Below are positions 8,939 through 17,703 of a stretch of 60,061 bases of DNA, piece after piece; position 1 is the stretch's first letter, and each line of letters starts with the position of its first letter. Source of the DNA: Actinomycetota bacterium (lineage in GTDB: Bacteria; Actinomycetota; Actinomycetes; Mycobacteriales; Pseudonocardiaceae); assembly GCA_021324675.1 (NCBI GenBank), contig JAJPIR010000255.1, forward strand, positions 1 to 60,061, read 5' to 3'. The translations under genes were made by a program, and so were the position numbers. The notes beneath the pieces were generated by a model, which did not search any database, was not told the DNA's origin, and worked only from the letters and a program-made list of their open reading frames with translations.

Positions 8939-11098
8939 ATGAGTACAGAGACGCCCGATGAGCAGGGCGGCGCCAGCTTGTATGCGGCTGTGGTCGCCCT
9001 GGAGTGGGCCTGTGCCCTGGGTCCTGCCTGCCCGGCGCTGTCGATCTCGGAGATTCACGGTGCGTTGAAGGAACCCACCGAGCGGTTGATAGCCGTGCTG
9101 TCCGGGGAGTCTGTGGACGCGCGGGCGGCAGCCGATGTGGGTGGGCAGCTGGTCGCGCAGGGCTTTACCGGTGCGCAGACCCTGCCGCGGAGCTTTGAGG
9201 TGTTGGGTAAGGCATTGCGCGGCGCCGTGGCTGTGACAGCGCCGGAATCACCGTGTGACCGGGTCATCGAGCTACTCGGTGCGCTGGCTTCCGGGTACGT
9301 GTGGGCGTTGCGTCGCCAGCTGCTTGTCGAGCAGGACGACCTCAAGCGGGCCTTGTCGGTGGCGCCGCAGGAAGGCCAGCGCGGCGCGCACACCAGCAAG
9401 GTCTGGTTCCGGCAGGTATGCGACCGCTCACCGGTGGGCATCACCATCAGTGAGCTCGGCGGGCGAATCGTGTACACGAATCCCTCGATGGAAAACACCC
9501 TGGGCTACCGTCCGGCCGAGTTGGTGGGTCGTGAACTGGCCGAGCTGTTCGTACCCGGGCAGTGGCCTTTGTTGGTCGCGGGATATCAGGGTCTGGTAGC
9601 CAGTCGGACTTCCCGGTTGCGGGTGCGGTCGGCGTTGCGTCACCGCGATGACGAGGCAGTATGGGTCTATCTGGATGCGTGCCTGCTGGGCGGCGCGGAT
9701 CAGGCCCAGCACGTGGTCACGATGGCCCAGGACATCACCGATCAGTATCTACTCGAACAGCAGCTGACGCATCAGAGTCTGCACGACCTGCAGACCGGGT
9801 TGCCGAACCAGCAGTACCTGACCACCTACCTGGAAGGGCTGCTGGCGCGGCTGACACCGTCTGCCGTGGTCACCCTCATACACCTGGACCTGGATGGTTT
9901 CACCGCGATCAACGACAGCCTGGGACAGCAGGCCGGCGACCACTTGCTAGACGTGGTCGCCCGGCGGCTGGAAAGCGTCATCACTCCTGGGCAAGGGATG
10001 GTCGCCCGGCTGGGAGCCGACGAGTACGCCATCCTCCTGGAACCCACGAATCCGGCACCGCACATCGGCGTCCTCGCCGAGACCATCAACGCAGCACTGA
10101 GTGAACCAGTCGATATCGACGGGACCGGCGTGGTGCTCACGGCAACCATCGGTGCCGTCCAGCGCCGCGCTGACGAGTCGAGTACCGGGGATCTGCTGCG
10201 CTGTGCCGCAGCCACCCTACGGCGGGTACGTGGGCGCGGTGGCCGGCAGTGGGCCCTCTACGACCATGACCGCGATGCCACCGATCGCCAGGAACAACAG
10301 TGGGCCACAACCCTGCCCGGCGCTTGGGAAACCGGTCAGCTTCAGGTCACCTATCAACCAGTGGTCACCTTGGATGACCAGCGGCTGGTGGGCATAGAAG
10401 CGGCGGTGTGCTGGGCGCACCCGCAGTCGGGACTGCTGTCCCACGACCAGTGCATGCAGGCCGCCGAACGCACCGGTGTGCTACACCAGCTGGGCCAATG
10501 GTTGCTGCGTACCGCCGCCGAGCAAGTCGTCTGTTGGCTCGAACTAATCAGCGATGACCTCCCTCCGGTAGTGGTCAACCTGTCCATGCCCCAGGCCCAG
10601 GACCCCGATCTGGTGGCCAAAGTCCGGACTGTGCTGCAGGACACCGGCGTGCCACCCTCGGCGCTGGAGCTGCGCGTCCCCCCGACAGCTCTCCGAACGG
10701 TCACCGGACAGCTCGCCGGCGAGGCTGGCGGCCAGGCCGAGGAAAACCTGCAGGTGCTGGCTGAGCTCGGCCTACACGCCGGCCTATACGACTTTGGCGG
10801 TGGCATCGGCGGCATGCGCTGCCTGGCAGATCTCCCGATCCGGACCGTACGCATCGCCCAGTCCATCTCGGACCAGGTGGCCGCCGATCCATCCCGGATC
10901 CTGTCGCAGACGGCGCACGCCCTGGTCCACATCATCCGCGGCGCAGGAATCGACGTGGTTGCGTTCCCCGTAGACCATCCTGACCAGGCCGCGTGCTGGC
11001 CCTGGATCGGCGCGAACTGGGCACAGGGCGCTCTATTCGGTCACCCCGGACCACCAGCCAACATTGAACCGCTGATCGAGGCATTGAACCGACGATAA
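8939..11098 (+). CDS. PAS-GGDEF-EAL signalling protein with degenerate catalytic motifs
   Basis: 719 residues. Residues about 1-150 are a helical N-terminal region; about 155-270 a PAS domain (SPVGITISELGGRIVYTNPS, then MAQDITD); about 275-445 a GGDEF domain; about 450-715 an EAL domain. The GGDEF signature is GADEY (about 359-363), and no RxxD inhibitory site is seen before it. In the EAL domain the signature EALxRW has become EAAVCW (about 487-492), the DDFG loop is YDFGGG, and the usual Lys is Arg (RTVRIAQS). Most residues needed for c-di-GMP hydrolysis are missing, so it is probably a c-di-GMP receptor or inactive scaffold. It precedes the partner-switching genes and may feed them signals. 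Confidence 0.9.
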   Translation: MSTETPDEQGGASLYAAVVALEWACALGPACPALSISEIHGALKEPTERLIAVLSGESVDARAAADVGGQLVAQGFTGAQTLPRSFEVLGKALRGAVAVTAPESPCDRVIELLGALASGYVWALRRQLLVEQDDLKRALSVAPQEGQRGAHTSKVWFRQVCDRSPVGITISELGGRIVYTNPSMENTLGYRPAELVGRELAELFVPGQWPLLVAGYQGLVASRTSRLRVRSALRHRDDEAVWVYLDACLLGGADQAQHVVTMAQDITDQYLLEQQLTHQSLHDLQTGLPNQQYLTTYLEGLLARLTPSAVVTLIHLDLDGFTAINDSLGQQAGDHLLDVVARRLESVITPGQGMVARLGADEYAILLEPTNPAPHIGVLAETINAALSEPVDIDGTGVVLTATIGAVQRRADESSTGDLLRCAAATLRRVRGRGGRQWALYDHDRDATDRQEQQWATTLPGAWETGQLQVTYQPVVTLDDQRLVGIEAAVCWAHPQSGLLSHDQCMQAAERTGVLHQLGQWLLRTAAEQVVCWLELISDDLPPVVVNLSMPQAQDPDLVAKVRTVLQDTGVPPSALELRVPPTALRTVTGQLAGEAGGQAEENLQVLAELGLHAGLYDFGGGIGGMRCLADLPIRTVRIAQSISDQVAADPSRILSQTAHALVHIIRGAGIDVVAFPVDHPDQAACWPWIGANWAQGALFGHPGPPANIEPLIEALNRR

Positions 11099-11275
11099 GG
11101 GCCTCCCGAGCTTCTGTACCTCGCCACGTCGGGCATGAAGCTGCCCACGTCGCGGATGCTGGCCTGCCCGGCTTGAGGCCACCGAAGACGCGGTCGTGTT
11201 ATTGGCCGTGGCCAAGGGCTGCCGCGAGAAGATCACCAAGTCCGCACGTCTCATCTCCGAAGTGGCGCCGGGTTG

Positions 11276-11341
11276 GCGGTCGACGAGCTGGTGTTTGATC
11301 CAGATTGCGGGCTGGGATGGCGCAGGCAACACTGAGGCGCC
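11276..11341 (+). promoter_or_regulatory. Leader of first RsbW-like gene, repeated at 12,062
   Basis: The 66 bases before the ATG contain GGTCGACGAGCTGG, TTGATCCAGATTGC, GGG, ATGG, CAGGC and ACACTGA in order. The same elements in the same order, with a shorter gap near the start, precede the second RsbW-like gene. The gene duplication evidently carried its promoter/leader with it, and conservation of this non-coding part suggests it is functional. Confidence 0.5.
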
Positions 11342-11887
11342 ATGTCGCCACCTGACATTTCCGAGGGCACTGTGGATCCCCTGGCGTCGTCCACGCAAGC
11401 CGTTTTTCAGCATGCTGCTGACCGGGGGTCCCGGGGTGGTTTGCCTCGGTTGTTGCGGTTGGAGTTGCCGGCCGATCCGGTGGTGGTGTCGGTGGCTCGG
11501 GATCGGGTGCGGCAGTGGTTGACGGCGTTGTGCTGGCCGGCTGATCAGGGTGGCGACGTCGTTTTGGCGGTTAGCGAGGCGATGAGCAATGCCGCCGAGC
11601 ATGCCTATCGTGACCAGGCGGTGGGGCTGGTGACGATGACCGGTGGGGTGGAGACGGTCCCGGGTGGGCAGCGTCGGGTCACGGTCGTGGTGCGTGACTA
11701 TGGACGCTGGCGCCCCATCCCGATTCGCCACGACAACCGCCGCCGCGGGATTCCAATCATGCGGGCCTGTATGGATACCGTGACCATTGAACATTCCCCC
11801 GATGACCAGGTAGGCACCTGCGTGGTGCTGCGCAGCAGAGTCGTTCCCCCGCCTTCTCCGACACGCGGCCCGGTGGTCAGGGAGTGA
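11342..11887 (+). CDS. RsbW-like anti-sigma-factor serine kinase (copy 1)
   Basis: 181 residues; a HATPase_c_2 domain from about residue 38. Visible ATP-site motifs are the N-box SEAMSNAAEHAY (about 77-88), the G1-type VVRDYGRW (about 115-122) and the G2-type RRRGIPIM. Proteins of this kind bind a sigma factor or phosphorylate a STAS antagonist in partner-switching systems. The N-terminal 35 residues are Ser/Ala-rich and probably disordered. It is about 60% identical by eye to the gene at 12,110, in tandem, each with its own similar leader. A third relative is at 21,718 and a remnant at 21,590. Confidence 0.85.
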   Translation: MSPPDISEGTVDPLASSTQAVFQHAADRGSRGGLPRLLRLELPADPVVVSVARDRVRQWLTALCWPADQGGDVVLAVSEAMSNAAEHAYRDQAVGLVTMTGGVETVPGGQRRVTVVVRDYGRWRPIPIRHDNRRRGIPIMRACMDTVTIEHSPDDQVGTCVVLRSRVVPPPSPTRGPVVRE

Positions 11888-12061
11888 GGAGCCGGGATGG
11901 CTGTGCTGGAGGCATGGGCGAGGGCACACTGCCCGGGAGCTAACAGGATCGGCACATTGTTGCCCTGGTCCGCGTTGATCGGGGCCCTGCGCCGTGACAC
12001 CAGGCGCCGCCAACGCCAGTCGCTGCTCGCCGTTCCCCGGGCGGCGGTGGTGGCCGGTCGA

Positions 12062-12109
12062 CTAATTGATCCAGATTGCCGGGCGCCATGGTTTAGGCGA
12101 CACTGACGC
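12062..12109 (+). promoter_or_regulatory. Leader of second RsbW-like gene (copy of 11,276-11,341)
   Basis: Contains GGTCGACT, TTGATCCAGATTGC, GGG, ATGG, TAGGC and ACACTGA in the same order as the leader of copy 1, ending just before the ATG. Confidence 0.5.
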
Positions 12110-12658
12110 ATGCCGCCTGTTGACAATCCTGACGACATCTTGCCTCCAGCTGCGTCGTCGTCTGAGCGGCCGAGGTCTCAGTGGCCTGGTCACCGCGCAC
12201 AATGGAGTAGGTCGCGCCGGTTACTGCGGCTAGAGTTGCAGGCCGACTCGATCACGGCGTCGGTGGTCCGGACCCGGGTGCGGCACTGGCTGGCGGCATT
12301 GAGTTGGCCTGGCGGTCAGCGTGACGACATTGTGTTAGCGATCAGCGAGGCGGTCAGCAACGTCATCGAGCATGCCTACCTGGACCAGCCGGCTGGAGTG
12401 GTGGAAATCCGCGGTGGGGTCGAGATGACACCGGGTGGACAGCGCCGCGTCACGGTCATCGTGCGTGACTACGGTCGGTGGCGTCCCGTCCCGATTCACC
12501 ACGAGAACCGCCGCCGCGGGATCCCTATCATGCAGGCCTGCATGGACACCGTCACCATCGGCCAGCCCGCCCACGACCGGGTAGGCACCTGGGTCGTGCT
12601 GCGCAGCCGAGCGATCCCACCACCAGCCACAGCCAACGACGAGGACAACCAGGCCTGA
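12110..12658 (+). CDS. RsbW-like anti-sigma-factor serine kinase (copy 2)
   Basis: 182 residues, tandem paralogue of the gene at 11,342. The core is nearly collinear: RLLRLELQADSI, the N-box SEAVSNVIEHAY, the G1-type VRDYGRWRPVP, then RRRGIPIMQACMDTVTIG. N- and C-terminal tails differ most, suggesting different partners or regulators. The two STAS genes just downstream (12,726 minus and 13,430 plus) are natural candidate antagonists. Each copy has a separate leader, so they can be expressed independently. The 220 bases between the copies hold no convincing gene. Confidence 0.85.
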   Translation: MPPVDNPDDILPPAASSSERPRSQWPGHRAQWSRSRRLLRLELQADSITASVVRTRVRHWLAALSWPGGQRDDIVLAISEAVSNVIEHAYLDQPAGVVEIRGGVEMTPGGQRRVTVIVRDYGRWRPVPIHHENRRRGIPIMQACMDTVTIGQPAHDRVGTWVVLRSRAIPPPATANDEDNQA

Positions 12659-12725
12659 TCCCAGCATTACACAGCGGTACGGCAGCGGGCTGCAGCGGTT
12701 CTCACCTGCCGACAAAAATGCGATT

Positions 12726-13082
12726 TTACTGGCCCTGGGCGATCGGCACGCTGTCCGCAAAATCGAAATGCTCCCGGAGCCCACTACCGTATAGGACCCG
12801 GTTGGCATTTGCGGAATGACACACCAACGGCAGATCAGCGCCCTTGTCAGCAGCGAGATGTTTTGCCTCGATCAGCACGCGCAGCCCTGCCGAAGCCAGG
12901 TACTGCACACCATCGAGGTTGACCACCACGACCTGGGCAACGGCCAGCACCTCGGTCAATACAGTGGCCAGGGCCGGCGCGGTCAGGGTGTCCAACTCCC
13001 CGATCACGGTCACAATCCGGGTGTCAGGCCCGTGCTCGGCCACCTGCACACCCAAGATGCCGGCCAGGACAACACCGTCCAT
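12726..13082 (-). CDS. STAS-domain anti-sigma-factor antagonist
   Basis: 118 residues from ATG 13082. The STAS core is clear: DTRIVTVIGELDTLTAP (first strands and helix), VVVNLDGVQYLASAGLRVL with the conserved phosphorylatable Ser in LASAGL, then the last strand and helix (LVCHSANANRVLY). It should bind an RsbW-type kinase when unphosphorylated. A longer frame would add 38 hydrophobic residues, but the preceding AT-rich stretch (TTATTTTTGTTATATT) looks like a promoter, so the shorter start is preferred. It converges on the RsbW-like copy 2, leaving 67 bases between stops. Confidence 0.85.
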   Translation of the reverse strand: MDGVVLAGILGVQVAEHGPDTRIVTVIGELDTLTAPALATVLTEVLAVAQVVVVNLDGVQYLASAGLRVLIEAKHLAADKGADLPLVCHSANANRVLYGSGLREHFDFADSVPIAQGQ

Positions 13083-13429
13083 AACCCAATATAACAAAAA
13101 TAACAAACTAACCAAGTTGACGACGGGGCTCTTATGTCTCAAGGCCAGGACTTCGGTGCACGGCAGATTCGCGCCGTGGTTGGGCTGGAGAGTCAACCGG
13201 GTAATGCCCCGTCACCCACTGTCCAATTTTTCGCGCTGCCGTTGGGTTGCTGCGCTCAGCTGGTCATCCGGGATACTCGCCTGCTGATCGGTCGCCGTGG
13301 CTTGATGGCAGCGACCGTGAAAGGCGCCCTTGTGCTCGGCGCTATGGCGTGGACACCTCCGCCAAAGGAACGTAGCGATCACTCAGGTGATCTGCCCTGT
13401 TGCTGGCCTGGTCAGACTATGGTGCGGGG
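13083..13429. other. Intergenic region between divergent STAS genes
   Basis: Begins with an AT-rich stretch (13,083-13,120) likely to hold a promoter. An open plus-strand frame (13,134-13,466) has no protein-like pattern or ribosome site and is not called as a gene. Confidence 0.4.
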
Positions 13430-13858
13430 GTGCAGCAATCTGGTGACGGCGCCGGTCCTCACCTAGGCGACGATCTGGGCCCAGCCGATGAGCAGCTGGT
13501 GCGCATCGAGACCCGCCGGATTACGCACGCGAACAGCGAAGCGCTGGTGGTGATGGTGGCCGGCGAGATCGATTTGCACACCGTGCACCGGTTACGCACC
13601 GCGGTCGCGGCCGGGTTCGACCAGCTCTCCGACGGGCAAATGCTGGTCATTGACCTGACCGAGGTCACGTTTCTGAGCTCGGAAGGTCTGGCGGCGCTTG
13701 TGGATGTTACGCAGACCGCCCAGCTGCGCCGGGAACCGCTGCCGGTCGTGGTCGATCACACCCGGCCAGTGATCCGGCCCATCGAGATCACCGGGCTTGA
13801 CGACGTTCTGGCGCTGTTTAACACGCTTGAGGATGCTTTACAGGCGCCTTCCCAGTAG
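13430..13858 (+). CDS. STAS-domain anti-sigma-factor antagonist
   Basis: 142 residues from the in-frame GTG at 13430 (an upstream TTG at 13400 is possible). ALVVMVAGEIDLHTVHRL and LVIDLTEVTFLSSEGLAALV are the two STAS strand-helix units, with the candidate phospho-Ser in FLSSEGL. It fits the classical SpoIIAA/RsbV length. Divergent from the STAS gene at 12,726, it completes a small partner-switching set of two kinases and two antagonists with no sigma-factor gene in the window. Confidence 0.8.
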   Translation: MQQSGDGAGPHLGDDLGPADEQLVRIETRRITHANSEALVVMVAGEIDLHTVHRLRTAVAAGFDQLSDGQMLVIDLTEVTFLSSEGLAALVDVTQTAQLRREPLPVVVDHTRPVIRPIEITGLDDVLALFNTLEDALQAPSQ

Positions 13859-14102
13859 GCGACACAGCCCCTCGCAGAAGAAATAGCAACTGTCCAGCTA
13901 ACGGATTTGCGACCCGCAGATAGCAGACAGGGATCTTTGCGCTGTGCGGATTGGGGCCTCGCCAGGCAGCGTGACCGGCTTCGCCGGATATCAGATCCCT
14001 CACTCGGGGGTTGTAACGACCGCGTGTTTGCACCGGGTCACCGGTGGATGCACGGTGTCTTACTAGATGCGGACGCAGACGTGGCCGACAAGGAGGCTGG
14101 CC

Positions 14103-15557
14103 ATGGGCGATCCCTTGAAATTCGTCCACATACCCCGCGAGACTCCCGGCCGGCGCCCGATCAGCCAACGGGTGCGGGATTGGCGTGAAGTGTATGAACC
14201 GCTGCCGGAGCGGCGGCTACGGCTCCAGGCTGCCCGGTGCATGGATTGCGGCGTGCCGTTTTGTCATCAGGGCTGCCCGCTGGGCAATCGCATCCCGGAG
14301 TGGAATGAGCTGGTTTCGCGGGGGAACTGGCGTGAGGCGATCGAGCAACTGCACGCTACGAACAACTTCCCGGAGTTCACCGGGACGCTGTGTCCTGCTC
14401 CGTGCGAAGACGCGTGTGTGCTGGCGATCAATGCCGACCCGGTCACGATCAAGCAGGTGGAGCTGCAGATCATCGACCACGCCTGGGCCCACGGGTGGGT
14501 GATGCCGCTGCGGCCGCGGACGCGAACCGGGCGAACGGTGGCCGTGGTGGGTTCCGGACCGGCTGGGCTTGCTGCCGCACAGCAGCTGACCCGGGTCGGC
14601 CACGATGTGATCGTCTATGAGCGGGCCGATCGCGTCGGGGGGCTGCTGCGTTATGGCATTCCCGAGTTCAAGTTGGAAAAGCGTCGGCTCAACCGGCGGG
14701 TTGAACAGATGATGGCCGAAGGCACGACCTTCCGCGCCGACGTGGATGTCGGCATCGATGTCAGCGTGGACCAGTTGCGCTCCCAGTCCGATGCGGTGGT
14801 CTTGGCCGGTGGTGCCACCGCTTGGCGGGAGTTGCCGGTACCAGGGCGCGAGTTGGCAGGCATTCACCAGGCGATGGAGTATTTAACCTGGGCCAACCGG
14901 GTGCAGGAAGGTGATATCGCAGCCTCCCCGATCACCGCCGAGGGCAAAGACGTGGCCATTATCGGCGGCGGCGACACCGGAACGGACTGCCTGGGGACCG
15001 CCCACCGCCAGCGGGCCCGGTCGGTGGCGCATCTCGACATTCGGCCATGCCCTCCCCGGCAGCGCACCGAGGATATGCCGTGGCCGACCTACCCGGCGAT
15101 CTATCGAACCTCTCCGGCGCACGAGGAAGGCGGCCTGCGCCGGTTCAGCGTGGCCACGCTGGAGTTTGTCGGTGACGACCAGGGCAGGTTGCGCACGATC
15201 AAGATCGTGGAAGGGTTCCGCGACGAGGACAAGCGCTTCCACCCCTTCACCGCAACCGCGCAGAACATTCCGGCGCAGCTTGCGCTGCTGGCCCTGGGCT
15301 TCCTCGGCCCCGAACAGGGCCAGCTGCTTGCCGACCTGGGTGTGGCACTCGACCACCGCGGCAACATCGCCCGCGACGGCAATTTTATGTCCAGCCAAGA
15401 CGGTGTCTTCGTGGCCGGCGACATGGGCCGTGGACAATCGCTGGTCGTATGGGCAATTGCTGAGGGCCGTGCCGCAGCAGCCCGGGTCGATACCCACCTG
15501 ACCGGGCGCGATCTGCTGCCCTGCCCGATCCAGCCGACCGACGGCCCCATCGCCTGA
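14103..15557 (+). CDS. gltD: Glutamate synthase small (beta) subunit
   Basis: 484 residues. Near the N-terminus are the Cys motifs that bind Fe-S clusters in GltD-type proteins: CMDCGVPFCHQGCPLGNRIP and CPAPCEDAC. Then comes an FAD-binding GxGxxG (VVGSGPAGLAAA, about 145-156), and an NADPH-binding GGGDTGTD (about 285). The C-terminus has GDMGRGQSLVVWAIAEGR, the usual final FAD contact. The enzyme passes electrons from NADPH to the GltB subunit to make glutamate from glutamine and 2-oxoglutarate. Start 14103 is chosen for AAGGAGG nine bases upstream. Unusually, gltB is not adjacent on either side. The 244 bases upstream hold no gene. Confidence 0.93.
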   Translation: MGDPLKFVHIPRETPGRRPISQRVRDWREVYEPLPERRLRLQAARCMDCGVPFCHQGCPLGNRIPEWNELVSRGNWREAIEQLHATNNFPEFTGTLCPAPCEDACVLAINADPVTIKQVELQIIDHAWAHGWVMPLRPRTRTGRTVAVVGSGPAGLAAAQQLTRVGHDVIVYERADRVGGLLRYGIPEFKLEKRRLNRRVEQMMAEGTTFRADVDVGIDVSVDQLRSQSDAVVLAGGATAWRELPVPGRELAGIHQAMEYLTWANRVQEGDIAASPITAEGKDVAIIGGGDTGTDCLGTAHRQRARSVAHLDIRPCPPRQRTEDMPWPTYPAIYRTSPAHEEGGLRRFSVATLEFVGDDQGRLRTIKIVEGFRDEDKRFHPFTATAQNIPAQLALLALGFLGPEQGQLLADLGVALDHRGNIARDGNFMSSQDGVFVAGDMGRGQSLVVWAIAEGRAAAARVDTHLTGRDLLPCPIQPTDGPIA

Positions 15558-15600
15558 ACGGGCCTATCTGGCGATCGCCTGAACGGGCCTACCTGGCGAT
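15551..15600 (+). repeat. 25-bp tandem duplication over the gltD stop codon
   Basis: The unit CGCCTGAACGGGCCTA-Y-CTGGCGAT occurs twice head to tail (15,551-15,575 and 15,576-15,600), differing at one base. The first unit contains the gltD TGA. Because 25 is not a multiple of three and the stop is in the first unit, the protein is unaffected. Confidence 0.85.
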
Positions 15601-16262
15601 CGCAGCCCCGGCCGCCTGGGTTTCTGTAGATAAGCGATGATCTCAACGGTGACGGGGCATGATCCCGACCCCCCACAAACTGGCTGCATATGCGGTAATA
15701 ATGCCGCCGAGCTTGAGTAATTGCGGCCTGGCGGCCCGCGATCCTCCGCAGATGTTTTGCACTTGAGGAATTCCGGGCCGTCAGAGGCAGCTTGAATGAC
15801 CGCCGCGAAACCCTTCATCTGGACTCAGACCGCGGACCAACTGCTTGTCACCGCGACTCAAAACGAGAACTCATTTACGTGACATTGGCTAGTTTGACGG
15901 TTGTGGTTAGATCTGGTCTATGGGTGACGGGGCCCATAGGCGCACCCGGTTGACTGCACGAGGCGTCACCAGTAGCCATACCACGGCGATAGTGTCGGCA
16001 GAAAAGGCCGCCTGGCTTGTCGCCCACCTGCAGGCGATAGTCGCCGCCAGCCTCGACGCCTCGGCCAGCATGCAGCGCGACGCCGGCCTCGACCGCCAGA
16101 GGCCTGGAAACAGTACTCAATACCATGGGTCTGCGCATGTCTACCGCACCTTATCGACGTACTCACCGACACCATACGACATTCCGCCCGGCAGCCAAGC
16201 CAACACTGCCTTAGTCCGTCGCTTTTTTGCTCTTTGCGGCATTCACAGAGAGGTTAACAGAA
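15601..16262. other. Gene-poor stretch before the ubiquitin-like gene
   Basis: No confident gene. A plus-strand frame from 15,920 contains AEKAAWLVAHLQAIVAASL, which looks like a helix, but the rest is Arg/Pro-rich and the frame runs into the start region of the next gene. A promoter for that gene probably lies near 16,200-16,250. Confidence 0.4.
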
Positions 16263-16514
16263 ATGGCCAACGAACTAGACACCGCCCAGTACGAGGTGAT
16301 GATCGAAGGAGAGGCCCATCCATGGGCCAAGGACACCATCTCGGTGACTGAGATTCGCGAACTCGGCAACCTACCTGCAGACGCACCCGTCATTGAACAA
16401 GATCTACGCGACGGCAGCGAACGAACACTGACCGAAGATGATGTTCTGCGTCCAGGTAAACTGCGAGAAGGCGCACAGCTTACCAAGAAACGGGTCAACT
16501 TTAGAAAGAGCTGA
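16263..16514 (+). CDS. Ubiquitin-like protein of the multiubiquitin (Multi_ubiq) family, single domain
   Basis: 83 residues. The sequence follows the bacterial Multi_ubiq domain: YEVMIEGEAHPWAKDTISV (beta hairpin), TEIRELGNLPAD (the conserved helix), PVIEQDLRDGSERTLTEDD, ending KKRVNFRKS. AGAGAGG is six to ten bases upstream of the ATG. Domains of this family are beta-grasp ubiquitin relatives, often found next to E1/E2-like and JAB-like proteins. Here there is only one domain, no terminal Gly-Gly, and no such enzyme gene beside it, so conjugation is not evident. It may act as a stand-alone binding protein, or the rest of the operon may have decayed. Confidence 0.7.
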   Translation: MANELDTAQYEVMIEGEAHPWAKDTISVTEIRELGNLPADAPVIEQDLRDGSERTLTEDDVLRPGKLREGAQLTKKRVNFRKS

Positions 16515-17051
16515 TCAGCCGCAAACGCGTTCGGCCGGCAGCTTCTCATTCCCGGCGCCCATATCAATCTCACCCGTAGGCCCTGGCGTGATGGCCATTC
16601 CTCTGGCGTCTCCACGTCCGCGCATGTTTGGGCCACCACAAGACCGCACACGGTCTGCACCAGCGGCTCAATGCCCAAACGCACCGCGGCGCTCTGGTCA
16701 ATCGTGATCGGTCCGAGCGCAGTCTCGGTACTAAGACCCGGTGGCGCGCCGAGTCTGGTCCACCTCGCATACCGTGCCGGTGAAGCGGACATCGGCACAT
16801 GTCCGGTCACTGCCGACCACGCCGCCGGCGACGCGCTGTGCCACGGGTGTCGCTGAGTTGTTCGAGACCCACCTCTGCACCCAGCCAGCACTGCCCGCCC
16901 TGGGCCAGCGGGTGGGCAGGCCGCAAAAGCGGCAGCCGGCAGAGGCGGACGGGCCGCGCTCAACCCGGCCCGTCCTGCCGACCAATGTAGTATTTGGGCT
17001 GGGTCGTAGCCTCAGTGGAGGGCAAGATCCGGCAGGCTTGGCCGATGCACG
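16515..17051. other. Unassigned, possibly decayed sequence
   Basis: Directly after the ubiquitin-like gene a plus-strand frame (about 16,540-16,856) stays open for about 100 codons from QLLIPGAHINLTRRPW to a stop after CHGCR. On the minus strand a frame over 16,560-16,740 reads ITIDQSAAVRLGIEPLVQTV. Both look partly protein-like and neither has a start with a ribosome site. I cannot identify either. Confidence 0.25.
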
Positions 17052-17138
17052 GCGGTTCGGCCCACTGCTGATCGACGCGGCCCGACCCTACCGGCATATC
17101 CCTGGCGACCGATGGTTGCCGACGAAACGTACGTCAAG
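17052..17138 (+). mobile_element. Remnant of an IS6-type transposase
   Basis: About 29 codons: RFGPLLIDAARPYRHIPGDRW, then after a one-base frameshift ADETYVK. This matches the start of the IS6-family DDE domain, where the first catalytic Asp lies in the (V/A)DETY motif. Upstream and downstream sequence does not continue the family, and no terminal inverted repeats were found, so this is a deeply eroded relic. Confidence 0.55.
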
Positions 17139-17703
17139 TCTCCGGACGGTGCGGCTTTCCCCGGATGGTGTCCGAGTGCAGCACGGGGCGGCTCGTTGCG
17201 ATCAACACCGCGGTCATGCGGAGACAGCCTGATGTCCCCACATGGTGTTCAAGACAGAAAGCTGCTCAACGGTGTTGGCCTGCGGACGCATTTAACCAGA
17301 AGGTACGCGCGCTGGCACGATCGGCTTGGGATGGCGGTATTGCTTCGGAACGGATTCAGCGGCTTGGCTAACGGGATTTTCTGCGGCGGTGTCGTGTTGA
17401 ACGTGGCCGGCATCGCCGGTTCCCATGCCGGGGGTTTGTAACAGCATGCTGTTGGCCTGTGGCGGCGATGGGAAAATCGGAGATGGGCCGCGCCATGTTC
17501 ATGAGATCTCGTGGAGCGGGGATGCCGTCTAGTGTCGCATTGACTGGGTACTGAAAATTAAGGTCTGCGGCGCCACCTGTTCATCTGGTCGTTGCGTTGG
17601 GTCGGACGCACCCGAAATCGGTCATAACAAGTCAGACCCATCTCAGCCAGAAATTACCGCACCACCACGCCGTGGCTTCACGCAAACACTCGCCAGGATC
17701 ATT
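17139..17703. other. Gene-free stretch after the IS6 remnant
   Basis: Only short overlapping frames. From about 17,536 the frame of the next gene is open and reads into it, so that gene's true start may be further upstream than the one listed, but no normal start codon with a ribosome site is visible. Confidence 0.4.

Noticed and set aside
11897-12106. 69-codon frame between the RsbW-like copies
   Set aside because: Its 3' part coincides with the duplicated leader of copy 2 and it has no recognisable motif.
13134-13466. 110-codon plus-strand frame between the STAS genes
   Set aside because: No ribosome site, no family motif, and composition resembles non-coding high-GC sequence.
16211-16963. 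250-codon minus-strand frame opposite the ubiquitin-like gene
   Set aside because: Mostly a shadow of the plus-strand gene; the part beyond it (ITIDQSAAVRLG) looks protein-like but has no start or identity.
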